In this document: piece by piece, positions 34,444 to 47,286 of the stretch | Numbering within the stretch: the stretch's first letter is position 1 | Layout of the letters: every line of letters begins with the position of its first letter | NCBI GenBank assembly: GCA_963281255.1 | Contig: OY725490.1 | Coordinates: 6,014,001 to 6,078,000, forward strand | DNA: 64,000 nucleotides | Reading direction: 5' to 3' | Source: Aphrocallistes beatrix | Lineage: Eukaryota; Porifera; Hexactinellida; Sceptrulophora; Aphrocallistidae | Notes under the pieces: generated by a model | Seen by the model: only the letters and a program-made list of their open reading frames with translations | Databases searched by the model: none | What the model was told of the DNA's origin: nothing | Made by a program: the position numbers and the translations under genes

Positions 34444-35212
34444 AAATGATCTATTTCCTATGTAGTACCAATATATGTGAAACAGACTGTACATTGAATT
34501 GTTTCCATTTCAACTGACTGTTATAAATGACCAAATATAATACACATTAAGACAATTACTCCCAGGTTGTGTAACATAGAACTAATAAAGACGGCACCAT
34601 CGCAGGGGCTGCTCTCTGGTGAGATGAGGGGAGCTTCCCTCTGTGAGCGGACTGCTGTTGTCCGTATGTCTGGCAGTCTATACATTCTCACATCCCCGAA
34701 ATAGAGACAGTATGGGTCTAGCTAGAATGGACCGACTTTGAGAACCGTGATTCTCGTTAGGACATAAATGTGCTGTGAGCGAGGCCGAAAAGCGGTCGAG
34801 TGTGAAAGAAAAAATGCCGAAATAGGACCGAGTCCAAAGGACTCGAGGTTAATAATTTGTGCTTAGTAAGGTTCAAAAAAGTGCAAAATAATGTATTTTA
34901 ACGAAATATAAATATATACTCAATTAATTCGAGAACAAATACTTTCAATAAAAAGTAGAAAGTATGTACATACATCAAAAACTAAATACATTAAAAGCGG
35001 GACCTGGATAAAATATTATGTTCTAACAAGAGAACAGACAATGCAATTTTCAAATCGATCCTTAATCTAAATCAATTGTTAATATCTGTAAAGAATCAAT
35101 CAATATAATAATAAAGCAGACAAGTCAATGTGAGGTATACTACAAACTAAGGTGCTAACTAAGATTGTTAATGAATACAAGAGTTACAACGAATGTTTCG
35201 CATAAAATACTG
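34444..35212. other. 3' flank of NHL copy C, a conserved unit of the cluster
   Basis: Non-coding. The block 34590-34760 (GCAGGGGCTGCTCTCTGG ... CGTGATTCTCGTTAGGA) recurs at 53745-53910 between D and E, and 34765-35210 recurs around copies A and E. It supplies the uninterrupted reference for the large insertion at 54.0-60.3 kb. Confidence 0.5.
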
Positions 35213-36442
35213 TCAAAAGATAGCAATTGCCTTAGAACCGCTCTGGAAGGATAACACAATACTTCCGTCTCTACCAATATCAATGCCACATGGCTCTGCT
35301 AGATCAAATTCAGTAAAAGAGATTGAGTGAATGAGATCTCCTTCTGGAGATAAGATGAAGAGAGAATTGTTACGATAATCTGTGATGAGAAAGTTCAATT
35401 GAGAATCAAAGTTGAAATGACAAATATCATCAGAGAGGAGTGGAAGTTTTCGAATAGTCTTCAGGAGTTGATCTGTTTTAGAGAATAGTTTAATAACACC
35501 AGTCTTCTCTACAATGTAGATTGTATTATTTCTAACTCGCAAACAATAAGAATGATCTATTGCGTTATTAGCCATAATTCTTTTGAATTCAAGATTTAAA
35601 TCAAACACAGAAATACGTTTATTCTGATACTCAACAACAAATAATTCTTCTTTATCGATATCGAGACCATATGGACTACTCAACTGACCAGATTTAGATC
35701 CTTCAGAAGTGTTAGATTTTTTCAAAGTAATAAAAGTATTCAAACACTATTTTGATATGAAACATCCATAATCTGAAATGTAAATAGAATTATCAAAAAT
35801 AACAATCTCCCATGGACTCTGTAGAATATCTCCACCAAACTCAGACAAATAATCTCCTTCCAAACTCCAAACTTGAATACGAGAATTAAATTCATTAGCT
35901 ATGAATATTCTTTGATTTTCATCATCAATTACAACACCATTAGGACAACTGAACTCTCCTCTTCCTTTCTCAAATTTACCAAACACATTAACTGGCTTAG
36001 AGAGTTGAGTATAATTCCTGACTAACACATTGTCACTCTCTTTACTCAAATATCCGAATTTGGCTATTATAGAACTCAAATCATTTCTGTCACAAACAAA
36101 TCGAACTTGTGGATAATGGAGTTTCTGTTCTTTCGCACTAATCTCGTTACTTAGATCAGCAATTCCCTTTTCCATTGAGGTTCTAGCTTTATTTATTTTC
36201 AATTTAGATAGCAATTCTTCCATCTCAGCTCTTTCTCTCTTAATCTCTTCTAAGGATTGGATACAGCTAGCTCGTGTTCTGTTGAACTCTTCTTCCCATT
36301 GGTTCAGCTGTGTCAGGAGAACTTCTCTCCTCTCATTCACCTTCTCTATCAGAGAATGGAATAGCTCTTCTATTTCTCTCCTCACTCTCTGGAACACATT
36401 CTCTCTATCGAGATCAGGAAATTCGTCCCAACGCGTTGCCAT
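35213..36442 (-). pseudogene. Coiled-coil/NHL protein, copy C (single nonsense codon)
   Basis: It starts at 36442 (MATRWDEFPDLDREN). The frame is the family frame throughout except for one codon at 35744-35746, where the conserved Trp of FISKWCLNTF is TAG. Downstream 176 codons remain open to SGSKAIAIF at 35213. The coiled coil (about residues 10-115) and all propeller blades are otherwise conserved. A single G-to-A change separates this from a full-length gene, so it is very young, polymorphic, or an assembly or editing case. Confidence 0.82.
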
Positions 36443-37174
36443 CTGGAATTTAGACTTTCTTTATTAGAATTTGAATAAAATGGAAGCTAAATTGTTACAG
36501 AATTAAAGGGGTAAGATTTGTATTGTTAAAACATAAAATGTCGACCGATGGACAGATCGTGCAAGAGCAGAACACTCAGCACTCGATGTGAATATTAATG
36601 TGCTGTAACTACTCTAGGAGTCCGAATAAACAGGGCCAGTCAGGTTAAACTTGGTCCAGGGGACCAATTTTGGCTGCCAAAACTGGCCCACTCTAGCTAA
36701 ATTTGGACCGGGGACCCAGTTTTAGCTGCTAAATTTGGTCCGGGTAACTTTTTAGTGCAGTTTCTGTAGTGAGATGCCCTTCTGGCAAGGAAGGCATACC
36801 ACGCCCGTCCATATGTATGTATATATGCACGTACGCGCGCTACTGCGAAATTTAACATTTTGATTTTTACCAAATTTCGCATATCTCTTTATTGTGTAAG
36901 TGTTCATCGTCAATATTCTTTCGAAAAATCTCATCACTTCCGGTTTTTGTGTTAAAATATGAAGATAGTGTACATACTATATTCATATTTTAACACTTTA
37001 ATACTTTAAAACACTCCACTGCAAAGCTTCGTTTAAAGATATAAGTACTCACCTGAGCTGCACTATCGGTCTACCGACAGACATTTTTTATTAAAACCTT
37101 GAATATCAATACCAGCGATTTTTGAGAAAACCAAATTTCATCGGTCAATATTAAAATTTGACCAAGGGTGCCAG

Positions 37175-38313
37175 TAGGGTTTTTAATTCCGGGATTCCCG
37201 ATCCGGGGATCCCGGCTTGTTTTAGCCCGGGATTCATTTTTCAATCCCGGAATACTGATGATTAATGCAGTTTATACGTATATCACACATTTGTTGTAAT
37301 GTCTATTGGTTTGTAAATACAGGGTTTCCCATAATTGGATGAAATAGTGATTCAATATATATAACACACTCTGATTAATATACTACAAGCGCGCTTCGCT
37401 TGCTTGCGCTGCGCGGCTGGCAGACACTTCGTGTCCGCCAGAGGCTCCCTTCAGTCGCCTGGAGGTGAGACTGGTTAATTATTAGGGAGATATCATCTCT
37501 AAATATGTCCATCTTAGTTTTAAAATCGATATCGCAAGAAAAATCACCAAATTTATCAATTTTTAAAACTTTGATGAGTAATGATGACGTCATAACAAAG
37601 TGATGAGTCATCATTTTTTGATGATAGTTGCATCATATGTGAGGTTTGTTAGTATACAGATTCTATTAAAATTTCAGCCTTCTATCTCCTATAATGGCTG
37701 AGTTATGCTCGAATAACTGTGTTGCTTAACTTTTAAAAATGTGACAATGACGTCATAATTTCATGATGAGTCGACATTTTGCTCTGAGCTCAGAACTTAC
37801 TGGAGCCATAGCCAAAAGACTCCCACATGCCAAAAATCAGCCTTCTACGCCTGGCAGTTTCTTCAATCAATTCGTTACAGATATATATATATATATATAT
37901 AAATATACAATAATCGAGTTTTAATAGTAAGGATACAAAGTTGTGATACTAATAATATGGTCAAATTGAACTTGCAAGGACCTTTCTGATGTATTATAAA
38001 GGTGTTAGTATATGACTCTTACACTTCAAATTTACAATATCTATATGATGGCTGAGAAAATCGTTTTGCAAAATTTTGCAGGTACACCCATTTGGAAATA
38101 TTTCAAGCGTTCCCTATGTGGGAAATTAGCTCAGTGTAATTCATGTAGTAAACAATTTCCGTAATTCAAAAATAGTCTCGTTATATGCACGTTATATATA
38201 CAAATACTAGCATACCAATTCTTGAAAATTACTAATCCCGGGATCCCGGGATTCAGAATTTGTCAATCCCGAAATCCCGGGATTGGAATTTTAGACCGGG
38301 ATTAAAAACCCTA
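37175..38313. mobile_element. hAT-type element (TAGGG ends, 1.14 kb), perfect TSD GGTGCCAG
   Basis: The termini TAGGGTTTTTAATTCCGGG and the complement TAGGGTTTTTAATCCCGG are inverted repeats. The inner edges carry CCCGGGAT-rich palindromic words on both sides. GGTGCCAG flanks it at 37167-37174 and 38314-38321, and block 1 has the empty site once at 19421-19428. TAGGG ends resemble the Ac group of hAT. It encodes no transposase; a repeat R copy is nested inside. Confidence 0.9.
37385..37905 (+). repeat. Repeat family R, copy 4
   Basis: It starts ACAAGCGCGCTTCGC. The head hairpins have several changes relative to copy 1. TGACGTCA lies at 37585-37592 and 37748-37755 and TGAGTCA at 37604-37610, at the same spacing as copy 1. 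It ends in a TA tract. Confidence 0.8.
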
Positions 38314-38959
38314 GGTGCCAGAATGACTCCCGCCATTTTGCACTTACATAGCCCATTTATCGCTTTCAGTCAGAAATCGTATTAGTACGTGACTTCACAA
38401 TTATGCCTAAATATGGTCAAGTCCTCTTCGACTCTAGTAGGATCATGTTACAGGGCTGTAGAGAGGGGAGGGTCCGGAAATAGGATATTTTGGCAAAATG
38501 ACAATGAACATTTGGATTTGATGAGGTTTTAATTTGGAAATGTAAAATGACTCGCATTGATGAATTATAAATAAGATACGCTATAATTGCAAATAGATCG
38601 AGTTATCTGCAATAACTAGAGTCTAAATGCCCGAATGTGCCGTGAACCAACAAATGTAATCCGAACAAAGGCCGCAATGCTAAATATATTTCCTTTTTTT
38701 TCTCTAAATAAAGAAATAAAATAAAATAAAAATTCTTGAACTTACAGGGTGGAGCCTAAGTTCTCTCCCTAGCATAATTGGGTATATTTTTCCACCACTC
38801 CCATAATCTTAGTTATTATCATGATTATCTATTGTAGATAGAATATGATTTTATGAGAGTTTATCCAATCTAGGACCTTGAACTACAACTTGCAGGACTT
38901 TTTAAGTTTGTGAAGATAAAATGTGTCGCGGGTCGCAGCTAAAATCGAGAATATGGGCC

Positions 38960-40078
38960 TGTCACGAAAATTTTGGTCCTACTATGGACCAATTTTCCAT
39001 GGAATTTTGGACCGGGGGGACCATTTTTTTCAGGGAAAATTGGTCCGGGGGGGGACCATTTTTTTCAGGGAAAATTGGTCCGGGGGGGGACCATTTTTTT
39101 CAGGGAAAATTGGTCCGGGGGGACCATTTTTTTCAGGGAATATTGGTCCGGGGGACCATTTTTTTCAGGGAATATTGGTCCGGGACCATTTCTTTCAGAA
39201 AAAATTGTCTGGGAGACTAATTCTTTCATGGAAAATTAGATTCTATCAATCATTTGACATCCTCGATTTTTTGATACTTTTCAATTGTCGAACAACCAAG
39301 TTGTTTGACCCCGGACTGACAATTCATATTTTAGTATTCAATACATTAGATGGACAATACTCAGGCGTTCAAAATTCCTGAATATACTTATCCCCAATTG
39401 CATACTAATACTGTATTGTTATGGATTTGTTATATCACAGTATGATACTAAGAAGTAATTCATTCTAGTCATACCAACACTTAAACAATGGTTGTTACTA
39501 ATATCCGGGACAGGACGGGACAGCTGCAGGATATCCCCGGTTTTAACTAAAATACTGGACATGTCCCAATAAGACCAGGGTTGCTGTGGGAATGGGAATG
39601 ATTTTCCCCCCGGTGGGGATTCCCACAGGAATTCTATGGGAATGGGATGGGAATGTGAATTGAAATTTCATTCCCACGGAAACCCTGATACATATTTAGC
39701 TAATCTCTAATCTAAGAAGTGTATTTTATTTCTTCTGCTCTCTAAAATCTGAACTCTCTTCCTATTGAGTGCCTATCTATTCCACCTATAATAACTAGAC
39801 CTAATAACAGCTACCGCAGCGCCACTGGGGCTTGACATCCTTTCCAAATGGTGATGCATTTTTCATTGAAATATTGATTATGGCGGACCAAAATTCCTTA
39901 TGGAAAATTGGTCCCCCGGACCAAAATTCCCTGAAAAAAATGGTCCCCCCGGACCAAAATTCCATGGAAAATTAGTCCATGTAGGACCAAAATTTTCAGG
40001 GGAGGACCAATTTTCCATGAAAAAATTGGTCCCCCGGACCAAAATTTTCCATTTTTGTGGACCATTTTTCCAGTGACA
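38960..40078. mobile_element. Foldback element with inverted GGACC-unit arrays (1.12 kb)
   Basis: Ends are TGTCACGAAAATTTTGGTCC and the complement TGTCACTGGAAAAATGGTCC. The left array (about 39005-39195) is about five units of GGGGGGACCATTTTTTTCAG plus GGAAAATTGGTCC. The right array (about 39890-40060) is inverted. Block 1 has the uninterrupted site at 20050 (GGGCCCACTGC); GGCC is duplicated. Related decayed ends occur at 48708/49254 and 63532/63862. A hAT MITE sits inside. Confidence 0.82.
39576..39687. mobile_element. hAT-like MITE (112 bp)
   Basis: CAGGGTTGCTGTGGGAATGG at the left is matched by CATTCCCACGGAAACCCTG at the right. No target duplication was found. Confidence 0.6.
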
Positions 40079-41316
40079 GGCCCACTGCTTTCCTAATTAT
40101 CCCTCTAGACTCCCTACATTCTGGATAAATTTAGCTCAGACATTTCCATCAAACATACAAAAGTTATATAGACGTAAATTAGATACAGATCTAAATATAT
40201 TGGCAATCATTGGTTATGATCTTTTGGTGATATGAAAAAAGTGTCATTTTGAGGTATTGTCCAAATGGAGCTGATTTCAACTTCTTCTATAGAACTAAGT
40301 TTAATGGACTTATTTGATACTTTTTGTAATGGTTAACAAAAGATTTCAGGCGCTAATCCATCACTGAATACCGAAGCTGAAGAGATAGTTGGGAAAGCAG
40401 CCGACCCATATTCTCGATCTTAGCTGCGGCACGCGACACATTTTTCTTCACACACTTTGACCAGAAAATTGTAGTTCAAAATTCTTGATTGGATGAACTC
40501 TCACAAAATCGTTCAGAATATTATATCTACAATAGATAATAATTATAACAACTAAGATTATGGGAGCGGTGGAAAAATATACCCAATTATGCTAGGGACA
40601 GAACACCCTACCCTGTAAGTTCAAAAATAAAAAAAATATGGCTAATATTAAGATTATATTGAGAATCATTCTTAATCAGAGGTACGAAACTTCCCGAGGT
40701 AAGTCTTTACGCGACGAAGTGAACTAAACGACCGCTCGCTAACAGTATTAATTGCCGACATTCACCAAGATTAGCTGTACTAGGGTGCAAACCTCAGACA
40801 GCAAGCATTTCTCGAGTCCAGAAAGTTCCCTCAGGTACTGTAGAATGGAATGAATATTATCGCGAGAATCCTCTGGTATGTTACTACTTACTAGCCATTA
40901 TATTCAACTGCATTAAGATCTGCTCCTGGTTCAAATCGCCCTTGTAGAAGCTACATATGAACTCCAATCCTCCTCAAACTATCTCCTTTCCCAGCTACAA
41001 TAGACCCATAGCCATGACGCTCAAACCTCGACTTAATTGTGGAGGTAATGAGCTCCAGAGCCTCAAAGAAGATTTGCCGATACCAGCATTGAACAATATC
41101 GGGGAAATTAATGTATTAAATACTAACTTCATATCTTTTTGGTGTCTTTCTCCTGCGCGGCAAAACTGGTTCTTCAACCCCGATGTCGCTGCCCATTCTT
41201 ATAGCCTTGGCTCAGAGAAGCTTGAAGTTTTCTTCAGTTCCAACATTTTGCAGAGTCTGCGCTGTCATTGCAGCAACCTTCTGTCCTTTATAAGCTGACA
41301 TGCGTGGTGTTTGGAG
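40079..41316. other. Duplicated spacer, no gene recognised
   Basis: Equivalent to 20050-21059. An extra 200-bp segment near 40850-41080 is absent from block 1. Open frames here (e.g. 40957-41298) match nothing I recognise. Confidence 0.35.
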
Positions 41317-41648
41317 CACAGTTGCACGCGGGCCGAAATTTGTAACCGCGGCCCGCAAGAAGCCCGCATAAATATTTTTGGCCCGCTTTGTAAGTTACTA
41401 ACTATAGAGAGACACTTAGGGAATCCTTTTATGGGAGTGAGTTTCTGCAAACACAAACAAATGGAAACTAACAAAGTTCCATTTACGTAAGTATTCCTTA
41501 ATTGGAACCTCGTGACAATTAAAAAATCGTCTCGGTTGCATCGCGGGGAGTCCTGCCAAGATTTCCGGCCCGCTGAGCCCGCAAACTATTATATTCGGCC
41601 CGCACAGCTCGCGGGCCGATAAGAAAAGTCGGCCTGCGTGCAACTCTG
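41317..41648. mobile_element. hAT-like MITE, duplicate of 21060-21402
   Basis: Same GTTGCACGCGGGCCG termini and same flanks as the block 1 copy. It was inherited through the segmental duplication and did not insert independently. Confidence 0.75.
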
Positions 41649-43225
41649 GTCAGGAGAACAGCTCACTAACTATTAAAATGTCGATCGACAGAAACTGATA
41701 GTGCAGCTAAAGGAACGTGAAATGTGAATATCGAAATACATCGGGAAATAATCATTTTTAATTTTAGAGCATTCCAAGCGTGAAACTTGAAATATTACAT
41801 TGAAATAGCACAAAATGAGCATAGTTTAAAAGGTATGCATTTTACGTCTTAATTTAGAAATGTGATAATGACTTGCATGAATGAATTAAAATAAAGAAAG
41901 TGATGTGAATGAGGCTTCAAAGTGGCCGAGTGCGAACGAACAAAGGCTGCAAAGCGACAGAGCCCAAAGGATCGTAGTTATTAGAAAATGGTGCTTAGTA
42001 AGGTTCAAAAAGTGTTTAAGAATGTATTTAACGAGATACAAATAAATCTCCAAGTATTAGAGTATAATACAAATATACTTTCAATAAAAAGTAGAGAGCA
42101 GGATCGGTGAGAGTGGGGGGGGATGTTTGAATAAAACCGGGGAGGCGGAAGTTTATTTTAGAATTTTCACAATTATATAGATAAAGTTATTTATCTCCGA
42201 CGATTAGTCACCACCTTCCCATATTCCACAATAAATTATTGATTATATTTCATTGATTGAAACCACCTTATGATTCCAGTGTTACACAATAATTATATTT
42301 CATTGACTGAAACCACATTATGAATTCATTAGTTACTTTAATAATTTATTGATTATTGCATTGTTAGAAATTATATTCTATTTCTTTTGCCATACTCAAG
42401 ATCTTTTGCAATCACCCACTGAAATTCATCAAAGCTTATTGAAATAGTTTTGGATAAGATTATCACTGATGCGATTGATATTGTTGTGTGTAAAGGAGTA
42501 TCAGAGGACAGAGAAAATACTGCTATCTGTGAATTTGCAGTGAGTGCTGGGCCTCAATCCAAACAATTATAGTCTTCTAGATGCCACAGGCCTTTTACAT
42601 TCTCTGTACTTCTGAAAAGACGACTGACGCCTTAATGGTGAATGTAAAAAACAGAGATTGGCTTGTTTACAGTCAATGCAAGAATGCTTTGTTTTGTTTT
42701 CCATGCAGATTATTGCCACATACATATAGGTCCTATAGTCCCTAATAAGCCAACTCTTTCATTTTTAGCATCTGTGAATGGATGCGGTCCTTGTTCAAAA
42801 TTGAAAATATTATTTGATCAAATCCCTGATCATCAAAATAGTCAAATCACAAGCGATGTTATTTAGAATGGCAAAGCCTACAATGGATATGCAGCTTAAT
42901 GCAGACATCAATACAGAAATATCAAAATGAAGGGAAATATTGCAAAGAGTCATCGATGCTGTTTTGTTCTTAGGTGAAAGAGGTCTTTTCTTCAGGAAAA
43001 TACAAATGTTCTTGGCGATGTCTATAATAGCAATTTCCTAGGAATAATTGAACTTCTATCTCATTATGATCCAGTATTCGTGAACATTTTACAAAATTAC
43101 AAGAATCTCAAAACAGGAGGGAATAATCTCAAAACAGAAGGTATGTCTACAGGCCCACCACTTAAGGTTTTCAAAATGAATTTATCCATTTATGTGACGA
43201 CAAAGTTCGCCATTATATCCTAGAT

Positions 43226-45163
43226 CAGTGGTTCCCAACGGGGGCTCTAACGCCCCCCAGGGGGCGTTTGATTGGCTCAGGGGGCGCTGTGGAGGAAGGG
43301 GGCGCTGAGAAGAAAAGGGGCGGTAGGGGGCGCTAAATGAGAATAACCCTGATAAGAAAGACAAGGATCTCAATTATTTCCAGGCTGTTCAAAAGCAGTT
43401 TGGAAAACGTAGTTCCATTGATGGAATGTTTAACAAAGTTCAGAATAAAAATGCGGATGGCTTTATTGCATCTTACAATATTTCTCTCTTAATCACCAAA
43501 TGTGGAAAACCATACCATTGGCGAAATGCTCATTCTTCCAGCTATAAGTGAGGCTATTTCTACTGTCATGCATCAAGATGCATATCTAGTATAGTTAAAT
43601 CAATTCCCTTAAGTAATAACTCAGTTTCAAGGAGGATCGACGAAATGGCTTTAAATGTTGAACAACAATTGTGTGTAGTTCTACAAACGACAGAATTCGC
43701 TTTGCAGCTTGATGAGTCAACCTTGCGTGGTAACGAAGCTTTGCTTATGACGTATGTACGATATATTCGCGACGGTGTATCTAAGGAAGAAATGCTCTTC
43801 TCCAAGCCATTAGAAACAGATACAAGGGGTGAGTCAATATTCGCAGTCGTTAAGCAATTTTGTGAACAGAAGAGCATACGATTAGGAAATATTGTTGCAT
43901 GCGCTACTGATGGAGCACCTTCAATGATTGGACGACATCGTGGATTCATAGCTCATCTAAAACGAGCTGTACCTAATATATTTACCATTCATTGTGTCAT
44001 ACATCGTCAGCATTTGATTGCAAAGCACCTAACAGTTGATCAACCAGTCTTTGCAAATCGTGATTATTGCAACGAATAAAATAAAAAAGAATCCGCTGAA
44101 TGATCTTTCAGCAAATTTGTGTGCAACAATGACGAAAATTACAAGCGCCTCCTTCTTCACACTGAAGTTAGGTGGCTTTCTAAAGGTAATTGTTTGAAAC
44201 GGTTCCATCTACTTTTTGATTCTATTGTCGAATTCTTTGAAGAACATGATCCAACTTTGGCAGAAAAGGTTAAACTGGTAAGGATTGATGTCGCTTACTT
44301 AGCCGACATATTCGAGAAACTTAATATAATGAATAAACAGCTACAAGGGAATAATACTACCCTTATTCAAGCGAAGGGAATTGTTCTATCTTTCCTAAGT
44401 AAATTAACCTTGTTCCGACAGAATATTGCTTGTCGTGAATTTGGGCACTTACTATGTCTGCGTGAACTGGATATGACAAATACCATCACCATTACAGATG
44501 AAAATATTAACATTTACTGTTCGCATATCGATTCCCTTCGAGAAGATATGTTGATTCGGTTCAAGGATTTGACAGAACTAGTTATCCCCGATTTTGTTGT
44601 AAATCCATTTGCAACTAATGTAGAAACTTTGGACTCACAATTGCAAGAAGAATTCCTCGATTTGCAGAATGACATCGAATGTAATACCATATTTACCCAA
44701 TGCGGATAGTGCATTCTGGATGAAGAACAAAGTATCTGAGCGCTATCCCCACATATACCAAGCAGTAAAGCTGATGTTTGTCGCATTTCCATCATCATAT
44801 CTTGTCGAGAAGGGTTTTAGTGTAGTTATTAATCTCCTCACAAAACAAAGAAATCGCCCGGAAATAGCCACAAAGGGTGACTTACGACTCTCACTGACTC
44901 AGTTAGAACCTGATGTAATCAAACTAGCAAAGAGCCACCAATGTCAAGGATCACATGTTCCAACTTATATTACTACAAGTACTAGTACTTAGAATCTTAG
45001 TAAACATATTGATAAAGTCTCATCATTCCATAATACTCTAACTTTTATAATTACATATAATCACTAATTAAAAACTGACTTAATACATAATGAAGTAGGG
45101 GGGCCTTATGAAAGTTGCAAGCACCTTAGGGGGCGTTACAAATGGAAAGGTTGGGAAACACTG
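43226..45163 (+). mobile_element. ZBED-type hAT element (1.94 kb), perfect TSD TCCTAGAT
   Basis: The termini CAGTGGTTCCCAACGGGGG and the complement CAGTGTTTCCCAACC are inverted repeats. TCCTAGAT flanks it at 43218-43225 and 45164-45171. The subterminal region is rich in GGGGGCG words on both sides. It is inserted into an older hAT relic. Confidence 0.93.
43345..44992 (+). pseudogene. hAT transposase, ZBED5/SCAND3-like (three fragments)
   Basis: The reading starts inside the gene at KKDKDLNYFQ, just after where the BED zinc finger should end, so the N-terminus is deleted. A stop follows SSSYK (about 43549). Fragment 2 (43645-44079) has LQLDESTLRGNEALLMTYVR and ACATDGAPSMIGRHRGF, with the catalytic D regions. 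Stops occur near 44077-44098. Fragment 3 (44119-44709) has TEVRWLSKGNCLKR, the conserved W region. A frameshift near 44700 leads to a last piece (44669-44992) with the C-terminal dimerisation motif FPSSYLVEKGFSVVINLLTK. The order of motifs is full; the gene is dead. Confidence 0.9.
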
Positions 45164-45742
45164 TCCTAGATGAACGAAATAATCAAAATACTTTTCTATC
45201 ATGGTACACGCGACTAAAAATGTTTCGCAGCTCGAGCTTCACTTCGTTCCACTTTTATTGATGACTTTGTTAAAACTAATTCAGAAATCAATACAGTGAT
45301 ATTATCATTTCTAATAGAAAATGAAATTCTATTTACAGCATATTCTCATCTAGTGCAAAAAGATGTGTAATTCTCGTTCATAATATTGGAGTTTCGCTCC
45401 ATGGTCAATCTCATACGAGGAGGACTGAGAGAATTAAAACTGTCTCCCTTTTACGACGCACTTACCAGTAATCACCTTAGCTCTAAATAAATTACTCGAG
45501 CTTAATCTAGCAGCAAAAAAAAGCAGAAATATATGTTGCGATCAACTATGTTTCATCTTACGAATGTGTGTTCATGTCTGCAAAATGGTACAAGGTTTTG
45601 CAGGCTAGATAGGAACGAAACCGAGTAATTGAGGCTCGTAATGCAACTATATATTTTGAATCAGAAATTTAGATGATCTTATGATGAACTAAAAACGCTA
45701 AGAGAAAATTGGCCTTATATTTTAGAGGAAGTAAATCATATG

Positions 45743-45807
45743 GCCAAAGCTCTAAATATCGATTTACCATTGCTGCGCGATTGTAGATCGATATTTAGAG
45801 CTTTGGC
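45743..45807. repeat. Perfect 21-bp inverted repeat (23-nt loop)
   Basis: Arms 45743-45763 and 45787-45807 are exact complements, built around AGCTCTAAATATCGAT. The position is inside the C-terminal remains of the DUF4371 relic. No other copy was seen in the window. Confidence 0.7.
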
Positions 45808-45900
45808 AACAGCGCACTTGAATACATCAACATGGAATCTGCGCTTAATAATTGTATATTATTATACATGGTGTTAAGAAATTGATGTTCTCCGAATGCT

Positions 45901-47286
45901 ACCGCTAAGATCTATTGCTAAATCAACGCTAAACTCTTAATACTCTTTCTAATATATCTACACATTTAACTGGATGCATTTATAATGCGAAATGCCATAA
46001 TTGGGGTTATTTTGTCTAAGATGTGTGGTGAAAGATCTCTAACTAAAATTACTCATTTTTCGGGGGTTAATGAAAAAGGTTTCCCGTTGCTATGAGTATG
46101 AATAAACGGTGTATTTTATTATTGTACATGGATTTTATCAATGTTCAGGTTCGGAGAGTTTCCAGGTCAAATATCTTCAGACCAAAGGTTGCGAACGCAT
46201 TCCTTTTGAGTTATTCATGGGTTCTTTTAGGCGAAGGTGCAGTGGCGCTCTATTGTATAAAGGTAAAATAACAGACATGTTTCAAAATAGTGTTGGCCCA
46301 GATAGAGAAACTACACATCCAAGCCGATGCAATCTTGTTAATATTGGATTTTCGAGAATTTCTTCTGTATTATATGTTCTAAATCGAGTACTTTCAGTTT
46401 CTTCAATCAATTCGTTGCATATATATATACATACACTAACCGGAAAAAAGTATTCACCCACCACGAAAACCGACATACAAATAGTATAAAAGTGGGTTTA
46501 TCCACAATGAAATAAGAAATACAGGAAGACGAGATTTTAATATTTTTCCTTTTCATATTTCAACGATTTTAGAATATTCTAACTATTCTAAACAGTAAAT
46601 ACAATTCACTGCACTAAATAATCTTGAAGTATTTTAAAATATAACCGAATCAAGATTAAATTTCAAACTGTTCCAATACTAACAGCAATCGATCAAATAT
46701 AAAAAATAATTTTGATATGCAGCTGAGGGTCCAAGACCCCATCGCGAGGGATTCTCACACATGAGTAACCTCAGAGTATAAAACCTGGCGTTGCCCCTGC
46801 TCGCAAGTAAGAGATTCTTTCGCATCGATTAAAGCCCGCAAAGACTTCTAAGATTTGCAACGTTTACTGTATTATTAAAATAAAAGCATAATTCATTGTT
46901 TTTAATTGTTTTTCCTGTATTAAGGGTTTAAGAATGTGAAGGGGGCCATAATTCCTCTCGCCAGCCCTGGTAGAAAGCATTTAAATACATCAAAAACAAA
47001 ATAAATTAGACCGGATTCTGAATAAAATAGGATATTCTAACAAGAGCACAGAGAGTACAATTTTCAAGTCGATCTCTACCCTGAATCAATTCTGAAAATT
47101 TGTGAAGAAATCAATTAATATCACAATAATGCAGACAAGTCAATATCAAAATTTTATAATTCGATTTAATTAGTAGTCTGTAACAAATACTAAATGGATA
47201 TAGGATACAAGCTCAGAGGACTAAGATGCTAACTAAGATTGTCAATGAATGCAAGAGTTACAACGAATGTTTCGCATAAAATACTG
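45901..47286. other. Non-coding spacer and 3' flank of NHL copy D
   Basis: A short R-tail fragment with a TA tract lies at 46398-46430. The part from about 46580 equals 23340-24040. No gene recognised; the open frame at 46109-46489 has no domain features. Confidence 0.4.

Larger units (their letters stand above)
42440..45900 (+). pseudogene. hAT transposase relic, TTF/DUF4371 type, copy 2 (split by a second hAT)
   Basis: It keeps an N-terminal piece missing from copy 1: NRDWLVYSQCKNALFCFPC (about 42650-42710), the signature of the TTF-type zinc finger. The LGDV...GIIELLSHYD region is at about 43010-43080. The relic is interrupted at 43225 by the element 43226-45163 and resumes at 45172 (DDFVKTNSEI-like, about 45255) with a decayed C-terminal part to about 45830. 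Many stops and shifts; inactive. Confidence 0.7.

Noticed and set aside
38921-39381. Gly/Phe-rich open frames in all three plus frames (FRENWSGG repeats)
   Set aside because: Translation of the GGACC tandem array of a foldback element; open in three frames, so not coding.
40957-41298. 113-codon plus-strand frame, partly conserved at 20829-21041
   Set aside because: Conservation is explained by the segmental duplication; the block 1 copy is shorter and shows no coding constraint I can see.
46109-46489. 126-codon plus-strand frame
   Set aside because: No domain, no paralogue in the window, and its end runs into an R-tail TA tract.
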